The notes under the pieces are model-generated. The model was not told the origin of the DNA and did not search any database. It saw only the letters and a list, made by a program, of their open reading frames with translations. DNA of 64,000 nucleotides from Subtercola sp. (lineage in GTDB: Bacteria; Actinomycetota; Actinomycetes; Actinomycetales; Microbacteriaceae): contig JAODBC010000048.1 of NCBI GenBank assembly GCA_025463765.1, forward strand, positions 30,975 to 94,974, written 5' to 3'. A program made the translations under genes and the position numbers. Positions 60,994 to 64,000 of the stretch are shown one piece after another; within the stretch, counting starts at the first letter, position 1; the number at the start of each line of letters is the position of its first letter.

Positions 60994-61440
60994 GTGCGAC
61001 TTGCTAATACCTGGGACTGGGGCCATCCATCAGCCCTTCCCATCACGATCATCTCAGTTGTCGTTATCGGCTTGTCGGTTGTTCTTGTTTTTGGCATTCC
61101 CGCAGTTGACGACCTTCGAACCCGGCGGAGACAGCGCAGGTTCGATGGTGCCTCTAATGCCTCCGAACTGTACGAGAAGAACACGGGCGTTCAGACGACA
61201 ACGTCAAATCCATCTGATTCGCTGACCGCCGCGTTACAGCAGTTGCACTGTGCGAGCGCGCAGTTGGCTGCTGCGACCGCCGCGCTGCAGACGAAAGCAG
61301 ACCCCGTGAGCCCACGCTCAACGATCGATGCCGTACGTCCGGCGGAGACTCCGAGCGCTGCGAGAGACCGAAACTCTGGCGCGTTGAGCGCCGACACGAC
61401 TGCCGAGTTCGCGGAGCAGATGACCAAGCTCTCGATCTAA
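60994..61440 (+). CDS. Short membrane protein of the array (gene 3)
   Basis: 148 residues from a GTG at 60994. One membrane helix (ITIISVVVIGLSVVLVFGI), then a helical stretch (SLTAALQQLHCASAQLAAATAALQ) and a final ADTTAEFAEQMTKLSI. This last segment matches the end of array gene 1 (AEFAEQTTKLSM), so it looks like a derivative that has lost the shared domain. Function unknown; it may be decaying. Confidence 0.6.
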   Translation: MRLANTWDWGHPSALPITIISVVVIGLSVVLVFGIPAVDDLRTRRRQRRFDGASNASELYEKNTGVQTTTSNPSDSLTAALQQLHCASAQLAAATAALQTKADPVSPRSTIDAVRPAETPSAARDRNSGALSADTTAEFAEQMTKLSI

Positions 61441-61471
61441 TCCAAGACAGATTCGCGAAAGGCATATCGAC

Positions 61472-62032
61472 TTGATCCTCACCGACGTTCTCAGCTTCGT
61501 GCTTCCCGCCCTGACCGTGCTCGGCATCATCACCACCATCAGCCGTCGGCGACCTTCCTCGGTTCGCCATGGGGTCATCGGTAGCGCGCACGTCGTGTCG
61601 GTCGACACGAGAAATCGATTGGCCGACAGTCCCCAAGGCTTCTGCACGATGAACCTCGTCGTCAGTGGGCCGGGCATCCAGCCGACCGCGGTGCTATACG
61701 AGCAGTCGATCTTCACCCACACCTGGCCAGAACCAGAAATGGAGTTGCCCTGCGTATTCGATCCCAAAAAGATCAAAGACGTCGTGATCGACTGGGACGC
61801 GATTCCCGATCCTGCTGAACTCGCCCGAAAGCGGGCGTACGAGCTTCAGCAGCGGATGCGCGGGGTCGCCGTCGCGGCGACCGAGCCCGTCACAAACCCG
61901 GCCTCGCCGGCAGGGACTGTCGTGGCATCACTCGAACAACTCGCAGATCTGCGTGATCGCGGCGAAGTGAGCGAGTCGGAGTATGCCGTACAGAAGCAAC
62001 ACATCCTCTATTCGATGCAAAGTGGGGGCTGA
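61472..62032 (+). CDS. Membrane protein with SHOCT tail (array gene 4)
   Basis: 186 residues from a TTG at 61472 (AAAGG upstream). An N-terminal membrane helix, the shared domain (GSAHVVSV, LVVSGPGIQPTAVLY, TWPEPEMELPCVFDP, VVIDWDAIPD) and a clear SHOCT motif (LEQLADLRDRGEVSESEYAV). The SHOCT domain is an oligomerisation-type short helix found at C-termini. Compact version of the family, without long linkers. The next gene begins three bases after its stop. Confidence 0.75.
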   Translation: MILTDVLSFVLPALTVLGIITTISRRRPSSVRHGVIGSAHVVSVDTRNRLADSPQGFCTMNLVVSGPGIQPTAVLYEQSIFTHTWPEPEMELPCVFDPKKIKDVVIDWDAIPDPAELARKRAYELQQRMRGVAVAATEPVTNPASPAGTVVASLEQLADLRDRGEVSESEYAVQKQHILYSMQSGG

Positions 62033-62035
62033 GCG

Positions 62036-62713
62036 ATGTCTGTCCTTGAACAGATTCCGTGGTGGGTGTGGATTCCTGTGGGTCTTGTTGTGCTGTTCTG
62101 GTGGGCGGCCACGGCAGGAACTCACCGCGCACGCCCCAAACCACTGCGCAATGGCGTTATGGGTACCGCCAGGGTCATCTCAATCAACAGCCGCGGTCAC
62201 CACGAGGGTAGGCGCACCGGCCGGGTGGTCATGCACGTTATTCTTCAAGGCCCTTCGGTGGCTCCGACGTCAGCGCGATATGAGGCCGCCCTCATTACAA
62301 CCGTCTGGCCTGAGGTGGGGATGGACCTGCCTGCGTCCATCGACCCGACCCGTCCGACGCGGTTTCGCATTCTGTGGGGCGATGTGTCGAATGGCACTGC
62401 AGGGGTGATGAGGCAGTCCTCGTCAACCGCGGAGCGCGGCTCGCGTTCGGGCGGCTATCCGTTAAGCCACTCGCCCAATGGCACTGTGATGTTGAATGGC
62501 CGGCCCGTCGAGTTTCGGGCGACGAGAGACGATGCGGCGAATGCTGCCCCTCAAGTGTCCGCCGCGTTCCCTCGCGACCTTCAGCAAAAGACGGGCACAG
62601 GCGCTCTCACCGAAATGGCCCCGCTTCTCGAGCGACTTGCAGCGCTGAGGGACCGCGGCATTCTGACGCAGGCTGAGTTCGAGGCACAAAAAGGCAAGAT
62701 TCTCGGCTCTTAA
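62036..62713 (+). CDS. Membrane protein with SHOCT tail (array gene 5)
   Basis: 225 residues, with GGGGG before the ATG. One membrane helix (IPVGLVVLFWWAATAG), the shared domain (GTARVISI, MHVILQGPSVAPTSARY, VWPEVGMDLPASIDP, RILWGDV), a Ser/Asn-rich linker (about 125-190) and a SHOCT motif (LERLAALRDRGILTQAEFEA). Last gene of the five-gene array; all are on the plus strand with gaps of 3-31 bases. Function unknown. Confidence 0.75.
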   Translation: MSVLEQIPWWVWIPVGLVVLFWWAATAGTHRARPKPLRNGVMGTARVISINSRGHHEGRRTGRVVMHVILQGPSVAPTSARYEAALITTVWPEVGMDLPASIDPTRPTRFRILWGDVSNGTAGVMRQSSSTAERGSRSGGYPLSHSPNGTVMLNGRPVEFRATRDDAANAAPQVSAAFPRDLQQKTGTGALTEMAPLLERLAALRDRGILTQAEFEAQKGKILGS

Positions 62714-62765
62714 GCGTCAACCGAGCGTGCGACTTAGCGCCCGCGGCCGCAAACCGCCACGCAGG

Positions 62766-64000
62766 TCAGATGGGTTTGGGGGTGAGCTCTGCGAGGTCGT
62801 GGGTTTCAGGGGTCACGAACGCGAAGGAGGTGAAGCCGGCGGCGGCGGCACGGGCGAGCTGGGCCTGGGTGTTCTTGGTGCGGCGCTCGAGACGAACGCG
62901 GGTGCCGGCGGCGATGAGTTGCGTCTTGAGGCCGACGAGCTGAGCCGGGGTGGCGGAGGGTTCGTGCAGCAGCAGCAGGGCATCCGCTACCCCGGAGGCC
63001 TCGGCCTGCAAGAGGTCGACGATGCGTTCGAAGCCAATGGAGAAGCCACAGGCGGCAACGTCTTGACCCAAGAAGCGGCCGATCATTCCGTCGTAGCGGC
63101 CACCGCCGCCGAGCGAGAAGGAGAGATCGGGGTGGGCGATTTCGAAGATGGTGCCGGTGTAGTACCCCATTCCGCGTACCAGAAACGGGTCGAACACGAG
63201 CATTTCGGGGTCGATCACGTCGGCGAGGGCGGCGAGTTCGGCGATGAGAGCCGGGTCGATGCCGTGCGGCAGCGCCTTGGTAATGGCACGCACACCGAAC
63301 GGGTTGAACTCCATGGTGGTGATGCGGTGAAAGAAGGCGTCGAGCGAATCGACGGCGGCCGGGGTCGCGCCGCGTTCGCGCAACTCGGCCACGACGCCCT
63401 CGGCGCCGACCTTGTCGAGCTTGTCGACGGTGATCAAGACCTGCGGATGTTCGTGCTCAGCGAACCCGAAAACGTTCAGCATCGCGGTCAGCAGCCGTCG
63501 ATCGTTGATGCGAATCGTGCAGCCTTCGAGCCCGAGCGCGTCGAGCGTGGCGAGGGTCGCTGTGATGATCTCGGCTTCGGCGAGCTGGCTCCACTCGCCG
63601 ATGATGTCGATGTCGCACTGCACGAACTGGCGGTAACGGCCCTTCTGCGGGCGCTCGGCGCGCCAGACCGGGGCGATCTGGATCGCTCGAAAAACGCTCG
63701 GCAGCTCACCACGGTGGCTGGCGTAGAACCGGGCGAGAGGAACAGTGAGGTCGAAACGGAGGCCCAGGTCGGCGAGTCTTTGCGGGTCATCGTGCTCCGC
63801 CGCCGCCGTCAGTTCCGCGGCCGGAATCGCGCGCTTGAGCACGCTGAAGCTCAGCTTCTCGTTGTCGCCCTGCACGTACTGGCGGTTACGGCCCTTCTGC
63901 GGGCGCTCGGCGCGCCAGACCGGGGCGATCTTGATCGCTCGAAAAACGCTCGGCAGCTCACCTCGGTGGCTGGCGTAGAACCGGGCGAGAGTAACAGTGA
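62766..64000 (-). CDS. hisS: Histidyl-tRNA synthetase, C-terminal part (runs off right edge)
   Basis: The minus frame is open from 62766 to the window edge. From about 63875 down it is a good class II HisRS: motif 2 KGRYRQFVQCDIDIIGEW, the HisA-type 'LVRGMGYYTGTIFE', motif 3 'CGFSIGFERI', and the anticodon-binding domain to the C-terminus ELTPKPI. Upstream, bases 63864-64000 repeat 63614-63750 almost exactly, so the N-terminal region in this window shows a second copy of the motif 2 block instead of the expected N-terminus. The gene call is firm; the edge sequence is suspect. Confidence 0.9.
   Translation of the reverse strand, partial: TVTLARFYASHRGELPSVFRAIKIAPVWRAERPQKGRNRQYVQGDNEKLSFSVLKRAIPAAELTAAAEHDDPQRLADLGLRFDLTVPLARFYASHRGELPSVFRAIQIAPVWRAERPQKGRYRQFVQCDIDIIGEWSQLAEAEIITATLATLDALGLEGCTIRINDRRLLTAMLNVFGFAEHEHPQVLITVDKLDKVGAEGVVAELRERGATPAAVDSLDAFFHRITTMEFNPFGVRAITKALPHGIDPALIAELAALADVIDPEMLVFDPFLVRGMGYYTGTIFEIAHPDLSFSLGGGGRYDGMIGRFLGQDVAACGFSIGFERIVDLLQAEASGVADALLLLHEPSATPAQLVGLKTQLIAAGTRVRLERRTKNTQAQLARAAAAGFTSFAFVTPETHDLAELTPKPI
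63614..64000. repeat. 137-bp direct repeat within hisS
   Basis: Bases 63614-63750 and 63864-64000 match along about 137 bases, 250 bases apart, in the same frame. The clear differences (for example GAACTGG/GTACTGG, CTGGATC/CTTGATC, CACCACGG/CACCTCGG) nearly all replace another base by T on the plus strand of the second copy. Confidence 0.85.

Overview
The window is GC-rich (my rough impression is mid-60s percent), densely packed chromosomal DNA from an actinobacterium, most likely a member of the Microbacteriaceae. The evidence is the codon bias (third positions mostly G or C), many GTG starts, frequent 4-bp ATGA gene overlaps, a DUF7882-type small protein, a DUF222/HNH (13E12-type) protein, and the order enolase, FtsB/DivIC-like, DUF501. 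Nothing here is an rRNA operon, CRISPR array or intact prophage. One tRNA gene is present, with anticodon UAA and an unusual class I fold.

Layout. 1-5 kb: a minus-strand operon under a TetR regulator (TetR, MFS exporter, D-threonine-aldolase-like PLP enzyme, lactone-oxidase-like flavoprotein, then the 5' end of a GH1 beta-glucosidase); a 35-bp tandem repeat has separated the last two genes. 5-10 kb: a large Ig-repeat surface/membrane protein coupled to a GH76 alpha-mannanase, then a lipase-like hydrolase and a small conserved protein. 10-15 kb: a ROK repressor and a xylose/ribose-type sugar ABC importer ending in a strong terminator. 15-24 kb: housekeeping and small envelope genes (an SRAP homologue without catalytic residues, FKBP lipoprotein, CDF metal transporter, dihydrolipoyl dehydrogenase, NUDIX, SDR, MFS). 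24-34 kb: a soluble Ser/Thr kinase-GAF protein next to a CtpE-like P-type ATPase, an AarF/UbiB kinase-like membrane protein, a HerA-like ATPase and a 5'-3' exonuclease. 34-44.5 kb: transporter, SRPBCC, NTF2-like and FAD monooxygenase genes, a secreted SGNH hydrolase, then a five-gene module (two YbjQ-type proteins, TelA, and two paralogues of an unrecognised family on either side of TelA) and a DUF222/HNH gene.

46-53 kb is an accessory zone. It holds gene fragments (SDR C-terminus, tyrosine-integrase C-terminus, IS256 transposase, a possible rhodopsin N-terminus, a PASTA protein) mixed with regulators (AraC, XRE), small membrane proteins and a GNAT enzyme, and it ends at the tRNA gene. 53-59 kb returns to core genes (type II NADH dehydrogenase, DUF501, FtsB-like, enolase) followed by a MarR-MFS pair. 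59.4-62.7 kb is a tandem array of five small membrane proteins. Four share one cytoplasmic domain and three end in a SHOCT-like tail; I know of no function for such an array. The window ends inside hisS, where a 137-bp stretch is repeated in frame at the very edge.

The two best candidates for undescribed systems are the SHOCT-tailed array (59.5-62.7 kb) and the YbjQ/TelA module (38.2-43.0 kb). Both are supported here only by gene layout and internal paralogy.
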